45,740 nucleotides of DNA. Source: Bacteroidota bacterium (GTDB lineage Bacteria > Bacteroidota > Bacteroidia > Palsa-965). The stretch lies in the NCBI GenBank assembly GCA_013288325.1, contig JABDCB010000019.1, positions 1 to 45,740 of the forward strand. Reading direction: 5' to 3'. Below, piece by piece: positions 26,355-33,173 of the stretch. Each line of letters begins with the position of its first letter. The first letter of the stretch is position 1. The notes below the pieces were generated by a model. The model was not told the origin of the DNA. It made no database searches and worked only from the letters and a program-made list of their open reading frames with translations. The translations under genes and the position numbers were made by a program.

Positions 26355-26379
26355 AAACCGAGGAGAGACTCGAACTCTC
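26355..26379 (-). other. tRNA 3'-end remnant 1 (T-arm plus acceptor strand)
   Basis: Minus strand: perfect 5-bp T-stem GAGAG/CTCTC around the 7-base T-loop TTCGAGT, followed by CTCGGTT, which would be the acceptor 3' strand. No matching 5' acceptor strand (AACCGAG) or D/anticodon arms are found upstream, so it is a fragment rather than a gene. It shares the 13-mer GAGTTCGAGTCTC with remnant 2. Confidence 0.6.
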
Positions 26380-26399
26380 AAGGATTTGGGGACCGGACG

Positions 26400-26419
26400 G
26401 TCCCGATAGCTATCGGGAC
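26400..26419. repeat. 20-bp perfect palindrome GTCCCGATAGCTATCGGGAC
   Basis: A perfect 20-base palindrome between the two tRNA remnants. From memory, the CCCGATAGCTATCGGG core is a highly recurrent intergenic palindrome in Bacteroidota genomes. Function is unknown. Confidence 0.8.
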
Positions 26420-26449
26420 GACCCCGTTCCATTAATAACTTAGGCAAAG

Positions 26450-26473
26450 AACCAGGACGAGACTCGAACTCGT
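26450..26473 (-). other. tRNA 3'-end remnant 2 (T-arm plus acceptor strand)
   Basis: Minus strand: T-stem ACGAG/CTCGT around TTCGAGT, then CCTGGTT as the acceptor 3' strand. No AACCAGG 5' strand lies within tRNA distance. Together with remnant 1 (94 bp apart, shared GAGTTCGAGTCTC), this looks like tandem attachment-site scars at the edge of an AT-rich foreign block. Confidence 0.55.
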
Positions 26474-26495
26474 ACGGTTGCCCGTCTACTCAAAT

Positions 26496-26652
26496 CAGAG
26501 CGAACACTCATCAACTCTATGTAGAATGTCGGGAATTTAATCCAGATATTCTTGATAAATATATAGGCAATCTATATATATTCCAAATGATTGTCCCGAA
26601 ATTCTATATGATTCTTGGTTAATTCTATATTTATAGTGAAAGTCAAGAGATT
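26496..26652. promoter_or_regulatory. AT-rich leader with direct repeats upstream of the XRE gene
   Basis: Part of a 325-base stretch without a gene (26328-26652); the left part holds the tRNA remnants and palindrome. Here AATTCTATAT occurs at 26600-26609 and 26621-26630, exactly two helical turns (21 bp) apart, with a related AATCTATATA near 26569. The second copy overlaps TATATTTA (26626-26633), a -7-like box. These are plausible operator sites for the XRE protein encoded just downstream. Confidence 0.5.
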
Positions 26653-26868
26653 ATGACAAAACTAGGATTATACCTTGCCAAGAAATCGATTAATAAAGCC
26701 GAGATTTCACGCAAAACCGGCATCAGCACCTCCCGGCTCAGTGAGTTAACCTTAAATGAAACCACAAAACTCCGTGCAGATGAACTTTACTTAATAGCCC
26801 TGGCCATTGATGTGGATCCTTGCGAAGTGCTTATGACGGTTTGTGGGGATTTGAAGTTGGGGAAGTGA
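26653..26868 (+). CDS. XRE-family helix-turn-helix regulator
   Basis: A 71-residue, single-domain Cro/C1-type DNA-binding protein. The helix-turn-helix spans roughly residues 12-34 (SINKAEISRKTGISTSRLSE), followed by LRADELYLIALAIDVDPCEVL, the usual helices 4-5. It has no extra domains, so it likely acts as a dimeric repressor. It is separated by 45 bases from the HerA-like ATPase gene in the same direction and is the obvious candidate regulator of that gene and of itself, through the AATTCTATAT repeats. Confidence 0.87.
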   Translation: MTKLGLYLAKKSINKAEISRKTGISTSRLSELTLNETTKLRADELYLIALAIDVDPCEVLMTVCGDLKLGK

Positions 26869-26913
26869 ATAAATACTAACTCATAAAGTCACTATAATTC
26901 CTAAAAAGGGTAT

Positions 26914-29130
26914 ATGCAATTAACTATCAAGCAAAGATTCGCCCTAGTTGGCATTTATTTGGCACTAATTCTAGGAATTGGCTATTATTTTTCAGACGAC
27001 TGGAAATTCATTTTTGACAGTAACAATCCCCTGAATGCTGTTCTAATTGCAACAGGTCTTGCCCTAATACTAAGTGCATATATTACTGAACCATATTTTT
27101 CAAAACCAGTTGATGTCATTACGAGATGGGTTGCAATATTTCTTTTTCTCCTAGGACTGAATGGAAGAGAAAATTTATCTCTTTATAAATATTGGATAAT
27201 ATTCTCAGCTTTCTTCATTAGTATCGCCTTGCTTCTAATTTTTCTTAACGGGTATAAAAAAACAGAAAAAGTCCAACGCTTCGCTGTAGATCTTTTATGT
27301 AAAATTTCCAGACCTGAAATAGTATTTACAATTCTTTACTTTGATATAGTAGTTTCCTTTTTTCGATCTAAGGAAACGGAATATCCAATATTAATAGGGT
27401 TTGGCTTTCTTCTTGCAATTAATAAACCAATAATTTGGCTGGTAGAACTTCTTAGTAGCATATTTAGTAATATCAAATCTAAATCAGATCCAACAAAATT
27501 TCTTGGACAAATTATTGGACATGAAAGTTCTGACCTATACAAAGTTGAATTGTCAAGCAACAGCCCTTTTAGGCAGAAAGAACTTAAAGGGAAGTTAATT
27601 TACTTAGAAAATGTCACTAACGGAGTTGTAGGTATAATTCTTAGTGAAAGAATATTACTTGGAAAGAAATGGATAGACATTTTATCCCTTCGTTCAGTTG
27701 ACGAAAGTCTGATTTCCTTTGACATAAAATCTTTACTTCCTCTTGCAGGAGAAAAGTCCATATTCTCAAGAACAAATGCTGTGTATTTATTAGATCTGCC
27801 ATTAATAGATCCTGAAACGAAAGCCATCATTGACAAAAACTATATTGTTTCGAATTTTTCGAACCTTATTGACACTGTTTGGGAAGGTTCAACAATTAAT
27901 AAGATTCGATTCAATAAATTGTTCTCTGGAGACTTGCAACTAAAAAGATCAATTGGGGAAGGTAGCATTATACAAACTAAAATTTCGAACGAAAATGTTT
28001 TATATCAAATAATTGATGCCAGAACTGACGAAGAAAATCTAGAGCACAAGGACACTCATGGTTTTACTATTGGCACTGCTCAAAAACTAGGCCGATATAT
28101 TATTGGCGCCAATGAACTAAATACTGTTAAATGGCTCCCCGAAATATACACACCTATATTTTTGCTAGATCCTCAAAAAATAGATTACGACCCGAGTAAA
28201 TTCATCGGAAAACTTCCAAATACGAATTATGGAATTCCGATAAAAAACCATGATGAACTAGTAACTCACAACACCGCCATCCTAGGAATTCTTGGCATCG
28301 GTAAGTCTTGCCTAACGTTTGAATTAGTTCAAAAACTTTTATTAAATACGGAAGTGAAAATTTTCTGTATTGATCTCACTAATCAATACTCTCGGGAATT
28401 ACCTAAATATGTTCCATCAGGACAAATTCAAATAGATTTACCACTTGCAACTCGAAATGTAATAAAAGCAGGAAACAGGTCAGCCGCTGGAAATCCTGAA
28501 ATACCAAGCACTTGGGGTAATGAAGCACTATACAAGTCACATTTAAATGCGGAAATAGACCTATTCATTGGCTCAGACAAAAGAATATTAACATTAAATC
28601 CTGATTTACATAATGTCTCAAAAGCTGCGAGTCTTTTTAGAATATCTCACTCGGTGGAATTAACACCTGCTGAAAAGACAAGAATAATAGCCGAAAAATT
28701 AATTTCAAAGGCCAGCTCGCTTGGCGAAACTACCGAAGCTCGCTATTTAATTATTTTAGAAGAGGCCCATTCATTAGTACCAGAATGGAACTCGATAGCC
28801 AATGAAGGAGACAAAACGGCCACAAATGGAACAGCAAAAGTCATTCTACAGGGTAGAAAATATGGCCTTGGAACTATGATTATTACACAAAGAACTGCTA
28901 ATATTAGCAAAAGCATATTAAATCAATGTAATACTATTTTTGCACTAAGGGTCTTTGACGATACTGGAAAACAATTCTTAGAAAACTATATTGGATCTGA
29001 CTATTCCAATCTATTGCCAACTTTGGAGGAAAGACATTGCATTGCTATTGGTAAAGCGTTAAAGCTAAAACAACCAGTAATAGTGGAACTTAATGACATG
29101 ACAAAAATTTTAGTACCATCAACACCCTAG
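26914..29130 (+). CDS. Membrane-anchored HerA/DUF87-type ATPase
   Basis: A 738-residue protein fusing an N-terminal membrane region to a HerA-like motor. Hydrophobic helices lie at about 9-26, 41-57, 71-84, 93-113, 136-150 and 157-184. A beta-rich region (about 195-420, possibly the HAS-barrel equivalent) precedes the RecA-like ATPase: Walker A GILGIGKS (458-465), CIDLTNQYS, Walker B YLIILEEAHSLVP (611-623), and the HerA-typical GRKYGLGTMIITQRTANISK with the sensor Gln659. HerA family motors form hexamers that translocate DNA, usually with a nuclease or SIR2/DUF4297 effector. None is fused or adjacent here. Visibly AT-rich with codon use unlike its neighbours, implying horizontal acquisition. 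Confidence 0.82.
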   Translation: MQLTIKQRFALVGIYLALILGIGYYFSDDWKFIFDSNNPLNAVLIATGLALILSAYITEPYFSKPVDVITRWVAIFLFLLGLNGRENLSLYKYWIIFSAFFISIALLLIFLNGYKKTEKVQRFAVDLLCKISRPEIVFTILYFDIVVSFFRSKETEYPILIGFGFLLAINKPIIWLVELLSSIFSNIKSKSDPTKFLGQIIGHESSDLYKVELSSNSPFRQKELKGKLIYLENVTNGVVGIILSERILLGKKWIDILSLRSVDESLISFDIKSLLPLAGEKSIFSRTNAVYLLDLPLIDPETKAIIDKNYIVSNFSNLIDTVWEGSTINKIRFNKLFSGDLQLKRSIGEGSIIQTKISNENVLYQIIDARTDEENLEHKDTHGFTIGTAQKLGRYIIGANELNTVKWLPEIYTPIFLLDPQKIDYDPSKFIGKLPNTNYGIPIKNHDELVTHNTAILGILGIGKSCLTFELVQKLLLNTEVKIFCIDLTNQYSRELPKYVPSGQIQIDLPLATRNVIKAGNRSAAGNPEIPSTWGNEALYKSHLNAEIDLFIGSDKRILTLNPDLHNVSKAASLFRISHSVELTPAEKTRIIAEKLISKASSLGETTEARYLIILEEAHSLVPEWNSIANEGDKTATNGTAKVILQGRKYGLGTMIITQRTANISKSILNQCNTIFALRVFDDTGKQFLENYIGSDYSNLLPTLEERHCIAIGKALKLKQPVIVELNDMTKILVPSTP

Positions 29131-29158
29131 TAAAAAAAGAATTCAAAATAAATTAAGT

Positions 29159-29320
29159 ATGTTTTCAATTAAACGGATAGTTCAAAATCTTACTCAGCTA
29201 AGTATTTTAATTTTCATTTGTTCGTTTGTGCGTCTATATATTTACTATAGTGAATTTAGCATTGATATAATTCCATACATAGACATCTCTGAAGTACCTA
29301 AATACACCTTAGATAGATAA
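29159..29320 (+). CDS. Small membrane ORF downstream of the HerA-like gene, possibly truncated
   Basis: A 53-residue ORF starting ATG 29159, 28 bases after the HerA-like stop, same AT-rich composition. It reads MFSIKRIVQNLTQ, a hydrophobic helix LSILIFICSFVRLYIYY (about 14-30), then SEFSIDIIPYIDISEVPKY and a stop. The phrase YYSEFSIDIIPYIDISE resembles, from memory, the start of larger bacterial membrane proteins with an FGIxIxxYIDISEI motif. It may be a true small protein or the surviving N-terminus of such a gene. Position and orientation suggest co-transcription with the ATPase. Confidence 0.5.
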   Translation: MFSIKRIVQNLTQLSILIFICSFVRLYIYYSEFSIDIIPYIDISEVPKYTLDR

Positions 29321-29409
29321 TTTTTACTAAAATACCTTTCTGAAATGATAAAATTCATCCTTACCTCCCCTACCACCTCCTGAATTCTGCCTTCTTACTT
29401 CTATATTTC

Positions 29410-30597
29410 CTAATCCACCCTCACCCCTATTACCAGGATATCATCGGTTTGTTCTTCTTTACCTTTCCAGTCCAGGAGTTGAGCGCGGAGCAGGGATTCT
29501 TGTTTGGAGGGAGCTTCCTTACTGAGTGAAATGAGTATATCACGAAAACGGACAGAGCCGAGTTTTTTGCCATGGGGGCCACCGAACTGATCCATAAATC
29601 CATCGGAGAAGAGATAAAGGAAATCGCCGGAGCAAAGCGGGATATGTTGAGCTCCGAATTCTTTGGCGGCTTCTCCGTTGCCGATGCTGTATTTATCGGA
29701 TTTGATTTGTTTCAGTTCTCCGTTACGTACCAGATAAACAGCGTTGTTGGCAGCGGAGACGGTTAACATCATTTTTTTACGATCCACTTCACAAATGCTG
29801 ATATCCATTCCGTCGTGGATGGCTTTTCCGCTTGTTTTGTGGCTGAGTTTTCGGTTCAGGTCCTCATCCAGGTATTTAAGCAGTTTAGGAGGTGTGGTGA
29901 TTTTATGCGTATTGAAAGCGGCATGTAATATATTCAAACCCATAATGCTGAGCAAAGAACCGGGTACACCGTGACCGGTACAATCGCCGGCTGCAATAAG
30001 CACACGTTCTCCGTTATGTTTGAACCAGTAAAAATCACCTGACACAATGTGTTTGGGCATAAGCAATATAAATGCCGACGGAAATAATTCATTCAGATCT
30101 TTTTTCTCCTGCATCAATGCTTTTTGCAAACGTTTGGCATAACGTAAGCTTTGTAGGCTTTGCAAACTTTCTTCTTTGAACGACTCAATCTGATCGGCGT
30201 GTAAGGCCGTGATTTCTTCTTTTAAGGTTTCCTCCCTGGCTCTCCGGGGTTCTGTAATATCCATGGAGAGGATCAATACCCCTTCTTTTACCGGCTGTAC
30301 ACTTACTTCTGTCCATCCGGCAGAACCATCGGAATATACAATTTCATGTTCCAGACGTTGCGCCTTCCGGCTTTCCATACAGCGCTCCATGGCTTTGAAC
30401 AGCTTGGTATGCTCCATACCGGGATAACATTCCAGGACGCCTTTGCCCAGAAAATCTTTTCCCGGATGCACGCCTTGTTTCAGGGCGGCTTTATTCGCAT
30501 ACACATAGCAGTAGTCGAAATCCAGTATCACCACTCCTTCTGCCAAAGCATCTAGGATAGTCTTAAAATGAATTTCCACTTCTGTTTTGTTCTTCAT
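29410..30597 (-). CDS. PAS domain-containing SpoIIE-type serine phosphatase
   Basis: A 395-residue cytosolic signalling protein. An N-terminal PAS domain (about 8-120: ILDALAEGVVILDFDYCYVYANKAA ... VLILSMDITEPRRA) leads through a coiled linker (about 120-165) to a PP2C/SpoIIE phosphatase domain (about 175-393) with metal-binding motifs SGDFYWF, AAGDCTGHGVPGS, YLFSDGFMDQFGG and TDDILVIGVRV. The family dephosphorylates anti-sigma-factor antagonists or related partners. No partner STAS/HATPase gene is adjacent. The PAS ligand is unknown. Confidence 0.9.
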   Translation of the reverse strand: MKNKTEVEIHFKTILDALAEGVVILDFDYCYVYANKAALKQGVHPGKDFLGKGVLECYPGMEHTKLFKAMERCMESRKAQRLEHEIVYSDGSAGWTEVSVQPVKEGVLILSMDITEPRRAREETLKEEITALHADQIESFKEESLQSLQSLRYAKRLQKALMQEKKDLNELFPSAFILLMPKHIVSGDFYWFKHNGERVLIAAGDCTGHGVPGSLLSIMGLNILHAAFNTHKITTPPKLLKYLDEDLNRKLSHKTSGKAIHDGMDISICEVDRKKMMLTVSAANNAVYLVRNGELKQIKSDKYSIGNGEAAKEFGAQHIPLCSGDFLYLFSDGFMDQFGGPHGKKLGSVRFRDILISLSKEAPSKQESLLRAQLLDWKGKEEQTDDILVIGVRVD

Positions 30598-30749
30598 GAA
30601 TGCGTTCGGGTAATGCTATAGTCTTCTAATTTACTCAATTTCCGACTATTTGCATGCCCATAAGCAGGGTATCTCCCAATGAATTATTTTCTTCGGTTAA
30701 CGTGTTTCTTGTTTCGTTGAAATAACGCTAAATTCTAAACACCCATTTT

Positions 30750-30784
30750 AAACGCTAAAGTTTACGGTTTAACATTTAGCGTTT
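30750..30784. repeat. AAACGCTAAA inverted repeat
   Basis: Perfect 10-base arms AAACGCTAAA (30750-30759) and TTTAGCGTTT (30775-30784) with a 15-base spacer; a third copy, AACGCTAAA, stands at about 30724-30732 in direct orientation. It lies in the 250-base gap between the phosphatase and DUF2442 genes and could be an operator or a terminator for the DUF2442 gene. A TAGAGAGAGG...GGGGTGAG relic of the dispersed repeat follows at 30797-30817. Confidence 0.6.
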
Positions 30785-30847
30785 CGGGGAGGCCGATAGA
30801 GAGAGGCGGGGGGTGAGCTAACACCTTTTGAATCTGCTAATGTAATT

Positions 30848-31396
30848 TTACTGCGCGGCCAGCACCAGCCCATCAAAGCCTGTTAGTGTTTTTATCAACG
30901 GTTCAAATACCGCTTGTTTTAAGAGTCCGCGTAAGGAAAGATCTTCATCCAGCTCTTTCCATTCAACACAGGTGCCACCGGCATAAAGATGATAGTTACG
31001 AAGCTGGGGCACGGTAGCTTTTTTCAATAAAGGATATCTGGATATTTTATCCTGAATGGTAAGCCCGTTATTCAATACAAAAAATAAATACCCGTTCTTT
31101 TTATCAATCCGGATGGAATCAATCTCCATCCCTTGTTCTTCAATAAAACGATCTACATAATCAGGAGAAGGAATGCGGACCACTTGATTATCAGCCGCTG
31201 CTTTGACAATCCTTTTAGCTTGTTTAGTCCGCGCAGAACCGGAAGCGCCTGTAACAACGGACTTCTTTTTCGAAATCTCATACACCGCTTCTCTTTCTTT
31301 CACGGCAAGTCCTTTATACAGATCCGAAATGATATCAGCCTGCCTACTTCCCTTATTCTTTCCTATCGCTTTTTTCTTTTTTTTAAGCGCTGCCAT
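30848..31396 (-). CDS. DUF2442-domain protein
   Basis: A 182-residue protein with a very basic N-terminus (MAALKKKKKAIGKNKGSRQ), a Lys/Arg-rich linker (about 20-80), and a C-terminal DUF2442 domain (about 90-170: IDSIRIDKKNGYLFFVLNNG, SRYPLLKKATVPQLRNYHLYAGG, VEWKELDEDLSLRGLL). DUF2442 proteins are typically found with DUF4160 proteins, as here, and the pairs have been predicted to be toxin-antitoxin-like modules. ATG 31396 is preferred over the upstream TTG 31405. Its start lies 5 bases after the stop of the DUF4160 gene. Confidence 0.82.
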   Translation of the reverse strand: MAALKKKKKAIGKNKGSRQADIISDLYKGLAVKEREAVYEISKKKSVVTGASGSARTKQAKRIVKAAADNQVVRIPSPDYVDRFIEEQGMEIDSIRIDKKNGYLFFVLNNGLTIQDKISRYPLLKKATVPQLRNYHLYAGGTCVEWKELDEDLSLRGLLKQAVFEPLIKTLTGFDGLVLAAQ

Positions 31397-31401
31397 TTTA
31401 T

Positions 31402-31653
31402 TCAATTATTAAAATGATCTTTCCATTTCTTTAGCATAAACGCGTGTTTATGACTGATAATTTCTTCTATAATCCTTTGCTCCTGCACCGTAAATCCTTC
31501 TGAATAAACCAATTTGGGATGGGGAGTAAGCCAGTATTTTGCTTTTGGATATAATCCGTTCCCTTTGAAAACATGTATATGAGGAGGCTCATTTCCCTCA
31601 TTTGAAAAGAACTTGAACTTAAATCCCCGTTCATCGGGTATTGCATTGGGCAT
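31402..31653 (-). CDS. DUF4160-domain protein
   Basis: An 83-residue protein with the DUF4160 pattern: GFKFKFFSNEGNEPPHIHVFKG, KAKYWLTPHPKLVYSEGF, then QEQRIIEEIISHKHAFMLKKW. It is the first gene of a two-gene operon with the DUF2442 protein and is preceded by a 33-bp palindrome and a -7 box (31666-31659). The short leader, self-contained operon and palindromic operator resemble type II toxin-antitoxin organisation; function is unproven. Confidence 0.85.
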   Translation of the reverse strand: MPNAIPDERGFKFKFFSNEGNEPPHIHVFKGNGLYPKAKYWLTPHPKLVYSEGFTVQEQRIIEEIISHKHAFMLKKWKDHFNN

Positions 31654-31658
31654 TGAGA

Positions 31659-31666
31659 CAAATTTA
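31659..31666 (-). promoter_or_regulatory. -7 box of the DUF4160-DUF2442 operon
   Basis: TAAATTTG on the minus strand, a full match, ending five bases before the DUF4160 ATG. The palindrome at 31688-31720 would cover the -33 region of this promoter. Confidence 0.6.
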
Positions 31667-31687
31667 CAAAAAACAAGGTTAATGCCA

Positions 31688-31720
31688 CGTTTCCATCATC
31701 ACAAATTGTGATGATGGAAA
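31688..31720. promoter_or_regulatory. 33-bp palindromic operator upstream of DUF4160
   Basis: Arms GTTTCCATCATCACAA (31688-31703) and TTGTGATGATGGAAAC (31705-31720) are perfectly inverted around a single A, which is an unusually long perfect dyad. It sits 34 bases upstream of the DUF4160 start, overlapping where the -33 element should be. This is consistent with repression by the DUF4160/DUF2442 proteins. Confidence 0.7.
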
Positions 31721-31749
31721 CAAAAATACGGCTATGAAGGAAGCTTTTA

Positions 31750-31797
31750 TCCTCCCCCTGTTCCGCTGTTCGCGGAACTTCCCCCTCCAAAGGGGGA
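31750..31797. repeat. C-rich/G-rich dispersed repeat with inner hairpin
   Basis: The CCTCCCCCT...CCCCCTCCAAAGGGGGA core seen at 2545-2573, here interrupted by a hairpin GTTCCGC (31760-31766) / GCGGAAC. It lies between the T9SS gene and the DUF4160 operon. Confidence 0.65.
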
Positions 31798-31854
31798 TAG
31801 CTTAAGTGTATACGGGATCGTTATCGCCTTTGGGGCCTGGAGTGTCTCGAAAAA

Positions 31855-33156
31855 CTAATTGAGCAAAATCTTTTTTGAAAACACGGTGCTTTCGTTTTTT
31901 ATCCGGACCAGATAAAAGCCATAGGCGGGCGTTACGGGAAAATTGAAATAGTTTTGTCCTTTCTCTACAGACAGCATGGTTTCCGGAATGATGACCTTGC
32001 CCTGTACATCAAAAATCTGCATGCTATAGTTGCCTTTATCCGAAGAAGATATATTCAGATACACCCTACCATTATAACCGTATGTATTCATACTTGATCC
32101 TGAAATATCGGGACATGTATTGACAGAAATAATCCGATAAATGGTTTTCACTCCATTCAGATCTGTTTCGGACAAGCGATAATATACCAAGCCTGGCGCC
32201 GGAAACCGATCAATGAATGCATAATTCTGCGTACTCGTACTATTTGTGGCTGCATGCACATTCCCTATCCATTGAAAATTTACTCCATCAACGCTTCGAT
32301 CGATGCTGTAGTAATTACTATTGGTCTCCGATGCTGTGCTCCACGCCAGCTTGATTTGATTCGCACCGCATTCTCCGGTAAAAGATAATAACACGACCGG
32401 CAGCGGTGCTGTATTATCGTTGAGTGTCCACGACCTGAAAAAATCGGATGCTGATACCACAACACCGGTAACGGTTCCTGTGCTTCCGCCGGTGGTATTG
32501 GTTCCCTGCGGGTAATAATCCACCCAGGTGCCAAGGGTGGTGTTCCATCGTTGCGCTTGAAGATTCTGAAGGGTGATACTATTGGATCCGGTAGAGGTAT
32601 TAGTAGCGCCCTCCGCATTGATATACGTAAAATCAAGGGTTACTGAAGGATTGGTGGTATAACCGATGGGATCGATGATCCAGAATCGATCGATGGTGGA
32701 TGCCGAGTTATCGGCAACTCCGCTGGCTCCCTGCATATTTAATACATCGGAAGGCATATAGTTTACATTATCCCAACCGGTAATGCGGGTAGCTGCCTTT
32801 TTAGAAGAAAAATTCAGACTGCTTCCTCCCACTCCTGCCGTAATGGAATATACATTAAGCGGAAAGGGTTCCTTTGCATAGGACAGATAAGGAACAGTAA
32901 TATTTGTTGTGCCGGTTCCGATATTGTACTGCGTGATGCTGTACTCCGTTTCCATCATGATTCCGTTTGTTCCGGCACCCATAGTTTTAATGGGCGTGAC
33001 AGGAGGTTTATTCAATACCACATGTATGGCGTTTGCGGTAACAGCACCTCCATTGATATTAATGATTCCCCCGTTATTGATTACAATCTGCGAATGGGCA
33101 TCCCCAGTGAAGAGAAAGAAACTAACTAACAGATATGTCAATACATTGAAATGCAT
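31855..33156 (-). CDS. Secreted protein with T9SS type A sorting domain
   Basis: A 433-residue exported protein. The signal peptide MHFNVLTYLLVSFFLFTGDAHSQ precedes a glycine-rich start (INNGGIININGG). The middle is beta-rich; the segment from about 260 (PLPVVLLSFTGECGANQIKLAWSTASETNSNYYSIDRS) is the domain that commonly precedes T9SS sorting signals. The C-terminus (YSMQIFDVQGKVI ... YGFYLVRIKNESTVFSKKILLN) fits a type A sorting domain. Last gene of the OmpA-PorP/SprF-adhesin cluster, 17 bases after the OmpA gene. The specific role is unknown. Confidence 0.82.
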   Translation of the reverse strand: MHFNVLTYLLVSFFLFTGDAHSQIVINNGGIININGGAVTANAIHVVLNKPPVTPIKTMGAGTNGIMMETEYSITQYNIGTGTTNITVPYLSYAKEPFPLNVYSITAGVGGSSLNFSSKKAATRITGWDNVNYMPSDVLNMQGASGVADNSASTIDRFWIIDPIGYTTNPSVTLDFTYINAEGATNTSTGSNSITLQNLQAQRWNTTLGTWVDYYPQGTNTTGGSTGTVTGVVVSASDFFRSWTLNDNTAPLPVVLLSFTGECGANQIKLAWSTASETNSNYYSIDRSVDGVNFQWIGNVHAATNSTSTQNYAFIDRFPAPGLVYYRLSETDLNGVKTIYRIISVNTCPDISGSSMNTYGYNGRVYLNISSSDKGNYSMQIFDVQGKVIIPETMLSVEKGQNYFNFPVTPAYGFYLVRIKNESTVFSKKILLN

Positions 33157-33173
33157 GTGCCGGGCATTAATCT

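Noticed and set aside
26328-26447. N-terminal extension of the 107-residue hypothetical protein
   Set aside because: The extra 40 codons translate the tRNA remnant and the CCCGATAGCTATCGGG palindrome; such peptides (VRVSPR, SYRDRP) are typical artefacts.
26355-26473. Functional tRNA genes on the minus strand
   Set aside because: Only T-arm and acceptor 3' strands are found; no complementary 5' acceptor strand, D-arm or anticodon arm at the correct distance.
26914-29130. Canonical HerA-NurA repair helicase or conjugative VirB4/TraG
   Set aside because: No NurA nuclease or conjugation genes are nearby, and the multi-helix membrane N-terminus does not fit archaeal HerA; only the ATPase core is HerA-like.
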